Shown in pieces: positions 53,271 to 62,547 of a stretch of DNA of 64,000 nucleotides. The stretch spans positions 62,001-126,000 of the forward strand of contig NZ_SUHQ01000005.1 in NCBI RefSeq assembly GCF_004962245.1, written 5' to 3'. Position 1 is the first letter of the stretch; every line of letters begins with the position of its first letter. Both the position numbers and the translations under genes were made by a program. The notes beneath the pieces were generated by a model. That model made no database searches. It was not told the origin of the DNA and was given only the letters and a program-made list of their open reading frames with translations. Origin of the DNA: Mesorhizobium sp. GTDB lineage: Bacteria; Pseudomonadota; Alphaproteobacteria; Rhizobiales; Rhizobiaceae.

Positions 53271-53873
53271 ATGTCCGGACAGAAGACCATCGGCGTTCTT
53301 TTCATCGATCGCTTCGCCGACTGGGAGTATGGCCTGCTGGCCGCTTCGGCGGTCGAATGGTTCGGCGCACGCGCGGTGTCGCTGACGCCGAACGGAAAGC
53401 CTGTGACGTCGGCCAGCGGATTTCTGCTGACGCCCGACCGCTCCGCCGAGGTCGATGAAAACAGCGATCTCGACGCCATCGCCGTCATCGGTTCCGACCA
53501 GTGGGTCGACGCCCCGCCGGACGTCTCCGGACTGCTGACAGCAATTGCGGCGCGCGGCGGTGTGGTCGGCGGCATCTGCGCCGGCACGCTGGCGCTGGCG
53601 CGCGCCGGCCTCTTCGAAAAGGCCAGGCATACCAGCAATGGTCGTGACTGGATCAATGAGAAGGAACCGGGTTACGCTGGCGCCCAGAACTATCAGGACG
53701 TGCCCCATGCCGTCGCTGACGGTCGCATCGTGTCCGCCCCGGGTTCGGCTCCCGGCACCTTCGCTCTTGCCTATTTGAAGACACTCTATCCCCAGAGAAG
53801 CAGCGACCTTGCACAGATGCGCACCCTGTTCGCCAAGGAGTATGCTGAAGGGGAGCATGCTGAAGCCTCCTGA
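53271..53873 (+). CDS. DJ-1/PfpI-family protein
   Basis: 200 residues. Flavodoxin-like DJ-1 fold: TIGVLFIDRFADWEYGLL with the acidic residue, nucleophile elbow GGICAGTLALARAG (catalytic Cys), and TSNGRDWINE. Family members deglycate or hydrate small aldehydes or act as chaperones. Its stop lies inside the next palindromic operator. Confidence 0.85.
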   Translation: MSGQKTIGVLFIDRFADWEYGLLAASAVEWFGARAVSLTPNGKPVTSASGFLLTPDRSAEVDENSDLDAIAVIGSDQWVDAPPDVSGLLTAIAARGGVVGGICAGTLALARAGLFEKARHTSNGRDWINEKEPGYAGAQNYQDVPHAVADGRIVSAPGSAPGTFALAYLKTLYPQRSSDLAQMRTLFAKEYAEGEHAEAS

Positions 53874-53890
53874 CAGTATGGTGTCAGGAG
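53867..53890. promoter_or_regulatory. Palindromic operator, copy 2 (CTCCTGACA-N6-TGTCAGGAG)
   Basis: The same 9-bp arms as copy 1, then CGGCGTGCGATAGTGT (a candidate -10 GATAGT). It overlaps the stop of the DJ-1 gene and lies 36 bp before the VOC gene. Confidence 0.75.
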
Positions 53891-53926
53891 CGGCGTGCGA
53901 TAGTGTGACAGTATCGGGAGACTGAC

Positions 53927-54292
53927 ATGGCCTTCATCCCTGCAAAAGCTTCGGCATGGTTCGAGATTCCTGTCACCGACATGGATCGGGCGCGCGCCTT
54001 TTACGCGTCGGTGCTTCAGAACGATCTCGTGCTGGAGGAGAGCGGCCCGAACCCGCTGGCGATGTTCGCCGCGCAGGACCGAACGGCCTCCGGGCACGTC
54101 TACCCCGGAAAACCCGCGGCACCGGGAACCGGCCCGACAATCCATCTGTCGGTTGCCGCACCGATCGAGGACGCCATGGAACGGGTGAGGCAGAGCGGCG
54201 GCCAGGTTGTCTCGCCGGCGATCTCCATTCCGGCCGGCACATTCGCCTATTGCCTCGACCCGGACGGCAACAGCTTTGGGCTCTTCGTCTAG
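53927..54292 (+). CDS. VOC-family (glyoxalase-like) protein
   Basis: 121 residues. ASAWFEIPVTDMDRARAFYASVLQ at the start, then GPTIHLSVAAPIEDAMERVRQSGGQ and FAYCLDPDGNSFGLF at the end. Cytoplasmic. Expressed from the copy-2 operator, probably with the next two genes. Confidence 0.85.
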   Translation: MAFIPAKASAWFEIPVTDMDRARAFYASVLQNDLVLEESGPNPLAMFAAQDRTASGHVYPGKPAAPGTGPTIHLSVAAPIEDAMERVRQSGGQVVSPAISIPAGTFAYCLDPDGNSFGLFV

Positions 54293-54299
54293 GTGCCGC

Positions 54300-54710
54300 A
54301 TGGTAAAAAGCTGGAACGACAGACTGAACACATTGGGCACCAATGGCATCAAGCCGTCGCCGCGCACTGTTGGCGATGTCGTCGAAGGCCAACCGATGCT
54401 GGTGCCGACGGCTCGGCAGGTCGATGATTTCATCCGCTCTATCCCAAAGGGCGTGGACATGGACGTCCGCGCATTGCGCACCGCGCTCGCCATCGAGCAC
54501 GGTGCCGAAGTGACATGCCCGGTCACCATCGGCTATCATCTGCGCACCGTCGCCGAGGCCGCCAACGAGGATTTGGAGCGCGGCATGACGCTGAGCGACA
54601 TTGCGCCGTTCTGGCGGGTGCTGGACGCAAAGACGTCGACAACAGGGAAATTGTCCTTCGGCGCGGCATTCGTTACCGCACAGCGCAAGCGCGAAGGGCT
54701 CGAACCATAA
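54300..54710 (+). CDS. Conserved hypothetical protein (MGMT-like fold suspected)
   Basis: 136 residues from the ATG at 54300, 7 bp after the VOC stop. MLVPTARQVDDFIRSIPKG, ALRTALAIEHGAEVTCPVTIGYHLRTVAEAA and DIAPFWRVLDAKT. I recall similar rhizobial proteins of unknown role; the PFWRVLD end recalls the recognition helix of alkyltransferase-like proteins, but this is weak. Probably co-transcribed with the VOC gene. Confidence 0.6.
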   Translation: MVKSWNDRLNTLGTNGIKPSPRTVGDVVEGQPMLVPTARQVDDFIRSIPKGVDMDVRALRTALAIEHGAEVTCPVTIGYHLRTVAEAANEDLERGMTLSDIAPFWRVLDAKTSTTGKLSFGAAFVTAQRKREGLEP

Positions 54711-54760
54711 TGCATGTCGCCCAAAAGTGGGAACCGGTTTTGGGGCAACGACATGCATAG
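54711..54760. repeat. Mosaic intergenic repeat, A module only
   Basis: TGCATGTCGCCCAAAAGTGG ... CAACGACATGCAT, outer inverted repeat as in 28982-29085. It directly follows the TAA of the preceding gene, as at the other site. Confidence 0.78.
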
Positions 54761-54783
54761 AAACAACACCGAGGGACCATACG

Positions 54784-55503
54784 ATGCGCCGCGCCGACAG
54801 GCTCTTCCAGATCGTGCAGCATCTGCGCGGTGGCCGTCTGGTCACCGCTCAGAAGCTTGGCACGTGGCTCGAGGTTTCCGAGCGAACCATCTACCGCGAC
54901 ATCGCCGACCTGCAGTCGACCGGTGTGCCGATCGACGGCGAGGCCGGCGTCGGCTACATGATGAGGGAGGGTTTCGACCTTCCTCCGTTGATGTTCACGC
55001 GTGACGAGATCGTCGCGCTGGTCGCCGGCGCCCGTATGGTGCGCGCCTTTGGCGGTGCTGCCATGGCGCGGGCCGCCGACGAGGCGCTGGTCAAGATCGG
55101 CGCCGTGCTGCCCGATGCCGAAAAGGATCGCATCGCCCGCACCGAAATCCATACGCCGATGTGGGTGGTGAGCGATGCCGCCCGTGAGGCAATCGACCTG
55201 ATCGAGCGCGCGGTGGAAAAACGCCAGGTGCTGACCATCGACTACTCCGACGAAGCGGGTCGCGGCACCGCGCGCGACATCAGGCCATTGGGCCTGTGGT
55301 TCTGGGGCAAGGTGTGGACGCTGGTCGCCTGGTGCGAGATGCGCGACGATTTCCGCGCTTTCCGTATCGATCGCATCGCTTCGGTGGTTATCGCCGGCCG
55401 CGTCTTCAAGCCGGAGCGCGGCAAGCAACTCGCTGATTTCTATCGCGCGGTGGAGCGCAGCGAGGACTACGGCATGAGACCGGACCGGGCCGCGCGACCC
55501 TGA
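54784..55503 (+). CDS. WYL-domain (YafY-type) HTH transcriptional regulator
   Basis: 239 residues from the ATG at 54784. N-terminal HTH_11 helix-turn-helix (RLFQIVQHLRGGRLVTAQKLGTWLEVSERTIYRDIADLQ) and C-terminal WYL-type domain (DIRPLGLWFWGKVWTLVAWCEMRDDFRAFRIDRI). WYL domains bind nucleic acid or small nucleotides. Such regulators usually control adjacent DJ-1/VOC-type genes; the twin palindromes upstream are candidate sites. Confidence 0.86.
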   Translation: MRRADRLFQIVQHLRGGRLVTAQKLGTWLEVSERTIYRDIADLQSTGVPIDGEAGVGYMMREGFDLPPLMFTRDEIVALVAGARMVRAFGGAAMARAADEALVKIGAVLPDAEKDRIARTEIHTPMWVVSDAAREAIDLIERAVEKRQVLTIDYSDEAGRGTARDIRPLGLWFWGKVWTLVAWCEMRDDFRAFRIDRIASVVIAGRVFKPERGKQLADFYRAVERSEDYGMRPDRAARP

Positions 55504-55862
55504 CGCCGCAAGAGCGCAAAGCCTGCTTGACGCGGGCTGCGTGAAAACGTCGGTGGCCCCCGGCATGGTGCTGCCTGGCAGCGTCGATGGCATCACGGCC
55601 GGCAGCACCCTGCGAGGGCCAACAAGGTTGCTCCCCTTCCCGCCTCCCCGTGATGGCGTCCTCGCCAGGCCCTGACGCCACCCAAGCCTTAGATCGCCGC
55701 AGCATCCCGCAGTGGGATGCGGAACGCGCGCCGTCTTGATTCAAGACAAACCATTTAAGTTGGCCATGTGCCACACAAATTGGCGGCAGCGACGAAAACC
55801 CGAAGGGGCAACGGACCAGGCGAAGCCACTCATTGTTTCTGGGACCGTGCCGACGGAAAGAG
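55504..55862. other. Intergenic stretch before the P-type ATPase
   Basis: No supported gene. One hairpin is seen near 55703-55722 (GCATCCC / GGGATGC). The rest has no repeat or motif that I recognise. Confidence 0.5.
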
Positions 55863-58562
55863 ATGAACGATCTGGTCCTCTCGCAGACGAACGGTGTACC
55901 AATCCCGGATGGTGCTCCTGTTTCGGGGCTGACCAATGCCGAGGCGCGCTCCAGGCTCGAACAATACGGCCCGAATGCTCTTCCCCAACCGTATACGCCA
56001 TCTCTCGCCGCCGTATTCCTGCGGCAGTTCCTCAGCCCGCTGATCTACATCCTTGTCTTCGCAGCCGTGATCTCGCTGGCATTGGGGGACGCAAAGGATG
56101 CGCTGTTCATCGGCGTTGTCCTGGTGATCAACGGCATCATAGGAGCCGCACAGGAATATTCGGCCGGGCGGGCGGCGGCGGCGCTCCGAAATCTGGAAGA
56201 ACCGCATGCGTCGGTAGTCCGCGATGGAGCGCAGTGGAGGATCGACGCACGCGAACTCGTTCCCGGCGACCTGGTGCTCCTGGAAGCCGGTGCAAGGGTT
56301 CCGGCCGACATTCAGCTCCTGCTCAGCGAAGACCTTCAATGCGACGAGTCGCTGCTGACCGGCGAATCCAGACCGGTGAAGAAGTGGGCCTCATTGTCGG
56401 GTGCGGAAACGGGGCCGGACGTTGCCTATGCCGGTTCTATGATCACGCGGGGACGCGGACGAGGTCTCGTCGTTTCGACCGGCGGCGCAACGGAGATCGG
56501 CAAGATCGCGGAGGAGATCGGCAAGCGCTCGATATCCAAGCCGCCACTCCTCATACGCCTGGAGCGCTTTTCGCGGATGATCGCGATCGCTGTCTGCCTG
56601 GCAATTCTTCTGCTGGTCGCGGTCGGGCTTCTGCGCGACATCCCTTATCGCGACCTGTTCATGCTTGCGGTCGGTCTTGCGGTCAGCGCAATTCCCGAAG
56701 GGCTGCCCGTTGCGATCTCCGTCGCATTGGCCATCGGCATGCGGCGGATGGCCAGGGTAAACGTCATCGTGCGCAAGATGCCGGCAGTGGAATCGCTCGG
56801 CTCCTGCACCATGATTGCGACAGACAAGACGGGCACGCTGACGATGAACGAACTCACCGTCACCGATATCCTGCTGCCGGACGGAACACGACTGAAATGC
56901 GAGGCGGGCCAGGATCTGGACGCGGGTTCAATCGTGTCGCCACTTGGCGACAATGTGCAGGCCTCGTTGCGCGCATCCGCCCTTCTCAAAGCGGCTTCCT
57001 TGCCCAATGAGGGGCGTCTGTTCAAGGAGCGGGAAAGCTGGAGGCGGCACGGCGACCCCGTCGATGTTGCCCTGCTGGCGGCAGCCCGCAAGGGGGGCAT
57101 CGCGCAGGAGGAAATCGCCGCGCACTACCCACTCATCACGCGCATCCCCTATGAGCCGGACCTCAAATACGCCGCCTCCTTTCACCGCCGCAAGGGCCGT
57201 GTCCGAATCTTCGTCAAGGGCGCACCTGAAACGCTGATAGCGATGGCCAGCCAGATGGATGCCGATGGCCGACCGGTGCCGATCGACGGTGAGTTTCTGC
57301 TGCGCCAGAAGGAGGAGCTTGCCGGAATGGGGCTGCGCGTCCTGGCATTCGCCCAGGCGGAGATCGACACGGCACCAGATGACGGCTACGCGCATGACCA
57401 CTTAGTGGATCTCACCTTTCTCGGCATGGCGGGAATGCAGGATCCGGTGCGCCCCGAAGTGCCGAACGCCATCCGCGACTGCTATCGTGCCGGCATCGAA
57501 GTGGCGATGGTGACGGGCGATGATCCGCGAACGGCAAGCGTGATCGCCGAGCAGGCCGGCTTCGTGTTCAAACCCGACCAGGTGGTGACGGGCGAGGCGG
57601 TGCGCCGCGCCGAACAGGATGGGGAAGCGGCACTCGACAAGTTGACGCGTAATGCCCGTATTTTCGCCCGCGTCGATCCGGCACAGAAGCTCTCGATCGT
57701 TTTGTCCCTCTCACGCAACGGACATTTTGTCGCCGTCACCGGCGACGGCGTGAACGACGCGCCGGCGCTGAAGCATGCCCATGTCGGCGTGGCGATGGGA
57801 CGAGCCGGCACGGATGTGGCCAAGGAAAGCGCCGATATCGTCGTCACCGACGACAATTTCGCCTCTATCGTCAACGGTATCCTGGAGGGGCGCGTAGCCT
57901 ACGCCAACATCCGCAAGGTGGTCTTCATGCTGGTATCGACCGGCGCGGCGGAAGTGGTGCTGTTCCTGCTGGCAATGCCGATGGGGCTGCCCATGCCTCT
58001 GCTGGCCGTCCAGCTCCTTTGGCTCAACTTGGTCACCAATGGCATACAGGACGTGGCACTGGCCGCCGAGGCGGCTGAGGGCGACGAACTTCGCTATCCG
58101 CCCCGCCGTCCGAACGAGCCGATCCTGGATCGCGTGATGATCCGCCGCATCTGGCATTCCGTTCTGGTCATGGGCGTCGGAGGCTTCGCCGTCTTCTACT
58201 GGCTGCTCCAGCAGGGTTATCCCGAGGAGCAGGCGCGCAACCTTCTGCTCCTTCTCTTCGTCCTCTTCGAGAATTTCCAGGTTTTTAACAGCCGCTCCGA
58301 ACATCTCTCGGTCTTCCATCAAAGACTGTTCGCCAATCCCCTCCTCGTTCTCGGCGTGCTCGGCGCGCAGGCGCTGCACATCGGCGCGATGTATATTCCA
58401 GGACTGAGCGACACGCTGCAGATCACGCCGGTTTCGCTGCGCGAATGGGGAATGTTGCTTCTCCTCGCCGCCACCTTGCTGGTGGGCATGGAGTTCGAAA
58501 AATGGCGGGAACGGCGCAAGGGTGCGGTCAATGAACGCCAAGGCGAAGGCCTCGATGAATAA
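55863..58562 (+). CDS. Cation-transporting P2-type ATPase
   Basis: 899 residues from the ATG at 55863. Actuator domain with LLTGESRPVKK and VPADIQLLLSEDLQCDESL, phosphorylation Asp321 in IATDKTGTLTMNEL, nucleotide domain with KGAPETLIAM, hinge VTGDGVNDAPALKHAHVGVAMGRAGTDVAKESAD. Four plus six membrane segments. The P2 (SERCA/ENA) features include PEGLPVAISVALAIGMRRMA in M4. It transports Ca2+, Mn2+ or Na+; which is not fixed by sequence alone. Confidence 0.9.
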   Translation: MNDLVLSQTNGVPIPDGAPVSGLTNAEARSRLEQYGPNALPQPYTPSLAAVFLRQFLSPLIYILVFAAVISLALGDAKDALFIGVVLVINGIIGAAQEYSAGRAAAALRNLEEPHASVVRDGAQWRIDARELVPGDLVLLEAGARVPADIQLLLSEDLQCDESLLTGESRPVKKWASLSGAETGPDVAYAGSMITRGRGRGLVVSTGGATEIGKIAEEIGKRSISKPPLLIRLERFSRMIAIAVCLAILLLVAVGLLRDIPYRDLFMLAVGLAVSAIPEGLPVAISVALAIGMRRMARVNVIVRKMPAVESLGSCTMIATDKTGTLTMNELTVTDILLPDGTRLKCEAGQDLDAGSIVSPLGDNVQASLRASALLKAASLPNEGRLFKERESWRRHGDPVDVALLAAARKGGIAQEEIAAHYPLITRIPYEPDLKYAASFHRRKGRVRIFVKGAPETLIAMASQMDADGRPVPIDGEFLLRQKEELAGMGLRVLAFAQAEIDTAPDDGYAHDHLVDLTFLGMAGMQDPVRPEVPNAIRDCYRAGIEVAMVTGDDPRTASVIAEQAGFVFKPDQVVTGEAVRRAEQDGEAALDKLTRNARIFARVDPAQKLSIVLSLSRNGHFVAVTGDGVNDAPALKHAHVGVAMGRAGTDVAKESADIVVTDDNFASIVNGILEGRVAYANIRKVVFMLVSTGAAEVVLFLLAMPMGLPMPLLAVQLLWLNLVTNGIQDVALAAEAAEGDELRYPPRRPNEPILDRVMIRRIWHSVLVMGVGGFAVFYWLLQQGYPEEQARNLLLLLFVLFENFQVFNSRSEHLSVFHQRLFANPLLVLGVLGAQALHIGAMYIPGLSDTLQITPVSLREWGMLLLLAATLLVGMEFEKWRERRKGAVNERQGEGLDE

Positions 58563-58739
58563 CGCAATCATTGCCGAAGACGTGGGCGCTTGACAGGCGC
58601 ATAGCGGCCCCGCGACTTGAACAAGACTGGCACGGCAGAGCCCGACAAGGGCGCCGCGCCACTGCATCCACGCCCAATGGTTACGGAACCGCCGCGTCAA
58701 GCTGAACGAGATGGCCGGCTTGATGCCTCGCCGGGTATC

Positions 58740-59435
58740 CTACCCCTCGTCGTCCGTATCCTCGTCCTTCGACTTCAGCGCCGAAAGCTTGGCGAAGACG
58801 GCGTTGGCGTCGAGTTCCGCATCCTCGTCCTTTGGCTTCTCCGGCGCCGGCACCAGCCGCTCGGTCAATGCCGCCGGCAGCAGCGTGTCACCGGCCGGCT
58901 GCGCCTGCTCGCGGCCGCGCGAGGCGCGGTTGACTTCCATATCGAGGTCGATCTGCGAGGCGAGACCCAGCGTCACCGGGTCCATCGGCTGCAGATTGGC
59001 CGAGTTCCAGTGCTTTCTGTCGCGGATCTGGTCGATCGTCGACTTGGTGGTGCCGACGAGGCGCGCGATCTGCGCGTCCTTCAGCTCGGGATGGTTGCGC
59101 ACCAGCCAGAGAATGGCGTTGGGCCGGTCCTGGCGCTTCGACAGCGGCGTGTAGCGCGGACCCTTGCGCTTGGATTCCGGCACCCGCACCTTGGGGTCGG
59201 ACAGCTTCAGCCGATGGTTCGGGTCCTTCTCGGCGCGCGCGATCTCGTCGCGGGTCAGCTGGCCGGTCATGATCGGGTCCATGCCCTTGATGCCTTGCGC
59301 CGACTCGCCGTCGGCGATCGCCTTGACCTCGAGCGGGTGCAGCGAGCAAAACTGCGCGATCTGCTCGAAGGAGAGCGCTGTGTTGTCGACCAGCCAGACG
59401 GCGGTCGCCTTGGGCATCAGCAGGGTATTGGCCAT
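58740..59435 (-). CDS. trcR: DUF1013 cell-cycle transcriptional regulator TrcR
   Basis: 231 residues. Begins with ANTLLMPKATAVWLVDNTALSFEQIAQFC, then IKGMDPIMTGQLTRDEI and RPNAILWLVRNHPELKDAQIARLVGTTKSTIDQIRDRKHWNSANLQPMDPVTLGL, the DUF1013/TrcR signature. An acidic C-terminus ends it. Conserved and often essential in alphaproteobacteria. Confidence 0.9.
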   Translation of the reverse strand: MANTLLMPKATAVWLVDNTALSFEQIAQFCSLHPLEVKAIADGESAQGIKGMDPIMTGQLTRDEIARAEKDPNHRLKLSDPKVRVPESKRKGPRYTPLSKRQDRPNAILWLVRNHPELKDAQIARLVGTTKSTIDQIRDRKHWNSANLQPMDPVTLGLASQIDLDMEVNRASRGREQAQPAGDTLLPAALTERLVPAPEKPKDEDAELDANAVFAKLSALKSKDEDTDDEG

Positions 59436-59767
59436 CGCAAGATATCCTTCTCGTTCGCCCGCGTTCCCGCGCGGGCGGTGGTTTTAGAGCCACCAAAATG
59501 GGAAATTCGCGGTCTGTATAACCGCTCTCTCGCCATTTCGCAATGTTTTTGGAAGGTACGGAGGCAAGGACGGCGGGAGATGTCGAACGTGTCGAAGCCG
59601 CGCCTTCGGCGAGCCACTCAGCGGACGCGGCTCATAACCGGTAACAAAACGCCTTCCTGTCGGCATTTGCCGACTTGTTGGAGGGCAAGCGTTTCGTTCA
59701 CATTCCGCCTCCGGTAGCGGCAACCTGCCCCTTGAGAGAGCAGGCCGCCGCCGATGTGGGCTGATCG
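59436..59767. other. Intergenic region between trcR and the LysE-type gene
   Basis: The two genes diverge, so it should hold both promoters. I see no clear palindrome, terminator or repeat beyond a GC-rich stretch near 59580-59760. No gene supported. Confidence 0.5.
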
Positions 59768-60385
59768 ATGCTGGAAACCGGGCACGCTGTCGCGGCGGGG
59801 TTGTTTCCGTTCGCCATTTCCTATGCGTTGGTGGCAATGCTGCCGGGCGCCAACTTCGCTGTCGTCGCGCAGGCCGGGCTAACCGCTTCGCGTGCCACGG
59901 CGCTTTCGGCTGCCGCCGGTATAGCCCTTGGCGCCACTTCGTTGGCGGCCGTCGTCGCGACGGGGGCCGGCGCGCTGCTGTCGGGGGGCATCGCACATCA
60001 GATGGGTGCCAGCCTTTACGGCGCAATGCTGGTCTTCATCGGCTGGAATTCGATGCGGCGGGCGCTGTCGATCAAGACTGGCGTCACCGAGCCGAAGCCG
60101 GTTCCAATCATTCGCTACTTCCGGCTGGGCTTTGTCACGGCGGTGGCAAATCCTGCCACCGCGCTGTTTTTTGCATCCTCCACGCTGAATTTAAATGCTC
60201 GCGGGACAACTCACGTGTCCGTGGTCGGATTGGTATTTGCCATTGCGATCGCCTGGTTTGGCCTTCTCGGCCTTTCCATTTCCCAACCGGCCACGCAGCG
60301 ATTTTACAATCGCTTCCGGAAGCATGCGGACATCGTGCTGGGAGGAACCCTGGTGGCGCTCGGCTTTGCCGCATTTGGGTACTGA
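59768..60385 (+). CDS. LysE-family amino-acid exporter
   Basis: 205 residues. LPGANFAVVAQAGLTASRATALSAAAGIALGATSLAAV at the start is the LysE/RhtB start motif (PGPxxxxV-x-x-x-x-x-G-x-x-G), then five to six membrane segments and IRYFRLGFVTAVANPATALFFAS. Exports amino acids or homoserine lactone-type compounds. Substrate unknown. Confidence 0.85.
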   Translation: MLETGHAVAAGLFPFAISYALVAMLPGANFAVVAQAGLTASRATALSAAAGIALGATSLAAVVATGAGALLSGGIAHQMGASLYGAMLVFIGWNSMRRALSIKTGVTEPKPVPIIRYFRLGFVTAVANPATALFFASSTLNLNARGTTHVSVVGLVFAIAIAWFGLLGLSISQPATQRFYNRFRKHADIVLGGTLVALGFAAFGY

Positions 60386-60540
60386 GAATAGATACACCGG
60401 CGCTCCACCCATATCGACCGGCCAACCCTGGTTAAGGGTGGTACGGCCCGGGACGTGGAGCCTTTTCGCAGTCTTATCGGCGCCCTTTCGGCAACCGATC
60501 AATCATCGCAGCCGCCGCTGCGGCACGGGCTCCAAAAGAC

Positions 60541-60570
60541 AAAACCCGCCGGACAGGGTCCAGCGGGCTC
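60541..60570 (-). terminator. Intrinsic terminator of the DUF1127 gene
   Basis: On the minus strand AGCCCGCTGGAC-CCT-GTCCGGCGGGTTTT: an 11-bp stem (one mismatch) with a T-run, about 110 nt after the DUF1127 stop. Confidence 0.75.
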
Positions 60571-60681
60571 GGAACCGGCGACGGAAATCCGTCAGCTGCG
60601 GCTCTGGCTTCTAAGCATGATCTCGGACCTAGGCGCCGCGAAAACGCGGCCTGATGCTTTCGGGCGGGATCACGCCCGAGA

Positions 60682-60822
60682 TCAAAGCGCCTTGCGGGCT
60701 ATCCTCTCGATGTCGCCACGGTTGATGCCGAGATCGTTGAGCTGACGAGCGTTCAGGCGGTTCAGTTCGCGCACGGTTTCATTGTACATGCGCCAGTTGC
60801 GGAAAGCACGGATCGGGTTCAT
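60682..60822 (-). CDS. DUF1127-family small protein
   Basis: 46 residues from the ATG at 60822; AGGACTAACC upstream. YNETVRELNRLNARQLNDLGINRGDIERIARKAL is the complete DUF1127 motif. Such Arg-rich proteins bind RNA and influence phosphate and C1 metabolism and small-RNA stability in alphaproteobacteria. Confidence 0.88.
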   Translation of the reverse strand: MNPIRAFRNWRMYNETVRELNRLNARQLNDLGINRGDIERIARKAL

Positions 60823-61014
60823 GGTTAGTCCTCCATCGTTTCGATGCCGCTCAAATAGGCATCGTCGATGAAAAATTGAACAGACGCTTTTGCATAGCGG
60901 CAATGCGATTGTTGCATTGCACAATTAAGCATTTGTTCAGCTTGTTGGAGCGCCGTTCATTCCATCGGGCACGCAAGCACGCTCCAACACATTGAACCGC
61001 GCAGCGTGCTTTCC

Positions 61015-61067
61015 GAACCGAAGGTCGGCACAGCAAAAATCGATTCCGATTTTCGGGCCGATGCATC
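61015..61067. repeat. Mosaic palindromic repeat, C-like plus AAAATCGATT core
   Basis: CCGAACCGAAGGTC followed by AAAATCGATTCCGATTTTCGGG; the first part matches the C module at about 5128, the second the core at 26799-26845. Confidence 0.6.
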
Positions 61068-62079
61068 AGCCGACATCGAGCACGATTTTGCCGATGTGGT
61101 CGCCGTCCTCCATCCGCTCATGCGCCCGCCACGCTTCCTTGAGCGGGAAGATCATGTCCATCACGGGTGCCACCTTGCGGGTGCCGAGCAGCGGCCACAC
61201 CTGCGCCTCCAGTGCTGCCGCGATCGCCGCCTTGAATTCGACGGTGCGCGGCCGCAGCGTCGAGCCGGTGTGGATGAGCCGCTTGACCATGATCTTCGAG
61301 AAATCGGCGCTCGCCACAGCTCCGCCCTGCGTGGCGATCTGGACGATGCGGCCTTCCAAAGCCGCGGCCTCGTAGTTTCGCGCCACATAGTCGCCGCCGA
61401 CCATGTCGAGGATGACGTTGGCCCCCTTGCCGTCGGTCGCCTCCTTGACCGCCGCAACGAAATCCTCCTCACGGTAGTTGATCGCCCGGTCGGCGCCAAG
61501 CTTCAGACAGGCGTCGCATTTCTCCTGGCTGCCGGCAGTGGTGATGACGTAAGCGCCGAAGGCGGAGGCGAGCTGGATCGCCGTGGTGCCGATCCCGGAC
61601 GAGCCGCCATGCACGAGCAGCGTCTCGCCGCTCTTTAAAGCGCCGCGCTCGAAGACGTTGTGCCAGACGGTGAAGTAGTTTTCCGGCACCGCCGCCGCTT
61701 CGGTGTGGGTAAAGCCGGCGGGCAGCGGCAGCACGCTGCCGGCATGAACCTTGACATATTCGGCATAGGCGCCGCCGGGCGTCAGCGCGCAGACCCGGTC
61801 GCCGACGCGCCAGCGCGATATCTCGTCGCCAAGGGCGGCGACCTCGCCGGCCGCTTCGAGGCCGGGCAGGTCCGACGCGCCGGGCGGCGGCGGATAGGCG
61901 CCCTTGCGCTGCTGCACATCGGGCCGGTTGACACCGGCGGCGCGCACCCGGATCAGGATTTCGCCGGGACCGGGCATGGGCACGTCGCGCATTTCAGGTT
62001 TCAGCACCCGTGGTCCGCCGGGTTCCGAGATCGCAATGGCCGTCATCTTCGCCGGAATTCTATTTTGTCCATTCGCCAT
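61066..62079 (-). CDS. qor: NAD(P)H-quinone oxidoreductase (zeta-crystallin/QOR type)
   Basis: 337 residues. Medium-chain dehydrogenase fold: GEILIRVRAAGVNRPDVQQRKGAYPPPPGASDLPGLEAAGEV, GDRVCALTPGGAYAEY and the nucleotide motif VHGGSSGIGTTAIQLASAFGAYVITTAG. Lacks the catalytic-zinc Cys/His of alcohol dehydrogenases, as QOR does. Reduces quinones with NADPH. Confidence 0.9.
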   Translation of the reverse strand: MANGQNRIPAKMTAIAISEPGGPRVLKPEMRDVPMPGPGEILIRVRAAGVNRPDVQQRKGAYPPPPGASDLPGLEAAGEVAALGDEISRWRVGDRVCALTPGGAYAEYVKVHAGSVLPLPAGFTHTEAAAVPENYFTVWHNVFERGALKSGETLLVHGGSSGIGTTAIQLASAFGAYVITTAGSQEKCDACLKLGADRAINYREEDFVAAVKEATDGKGANVILDMVGGDYVARNYEAAALEGRIVQIATQGGAVASADFSKIMVKRLIHTGSTLRPRTVEFKAAIAAALEAQVWPLLGTRKVAPVMDMIFPLKEAWRAHERMEDGDHIGKIVLDVG

Positions 62080-62269
62080 GAATTTTCCCGTCTCGCTTCG
62101 CCAGTTTCTTGCCAGCTGCCAGTTTCTTGCCGACTATTTGCATCCATGCCCCTGCCCTATGTATGCTGATTGCCAAATCAGGCAAATGGCCACGACAGTG
62201 CCAGGCATCCGATTGGACGCCCAAGGACGCTGCAGCAGTTTAATTTTTGTGCATGAGCGAGGAGCGACG

Positions 62270-62464
62270 ATGGCGATCTTCGACGACGAACCCAAAAAGA
62301 AAGCGCGCCCCCATGAGATCGGGCAGGATCTGTCGCTGCTTTCCGTCGATGAACTGTCCGAGCGGATCGGCATCTTGCGCGACGAGATCGCCCGGCTGGA
62401 AGCCGAGCTCAAGACCAAGAGCAGCACCAAATCGGCGGCCGAGGCGCTGTTCCGCCGCGGATAG
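62270..62464 (+). CDS. DUF1192-family small protein
   Basis: 64 residues from the ATG at 62270 (GAGGAG upstream). SLLSVDELSERIGILRDEIARLEAELKTKSSTKSAAEALFR is the DUF1192 core, a short coiled coil. Conserved in alphaproteobacteria, role unknown. Divergent from the quinone oxidoreductase gene. Confidence 0.88.
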   Translation: MAIFDDEPKKKARPHEIGQDLSLLSVDELSERIGILRDEIARLEAELKTKSSTKSAAEALFRRG

Positions 62465-62547
62465 TTCCTGGGCCGGAGCGCCCGCCGCCGAAAAGCCCGA
62501 ATGCGACTGGCTTCAGACCCTCCCTAAATTCCAGCCGGATCAGCTAA

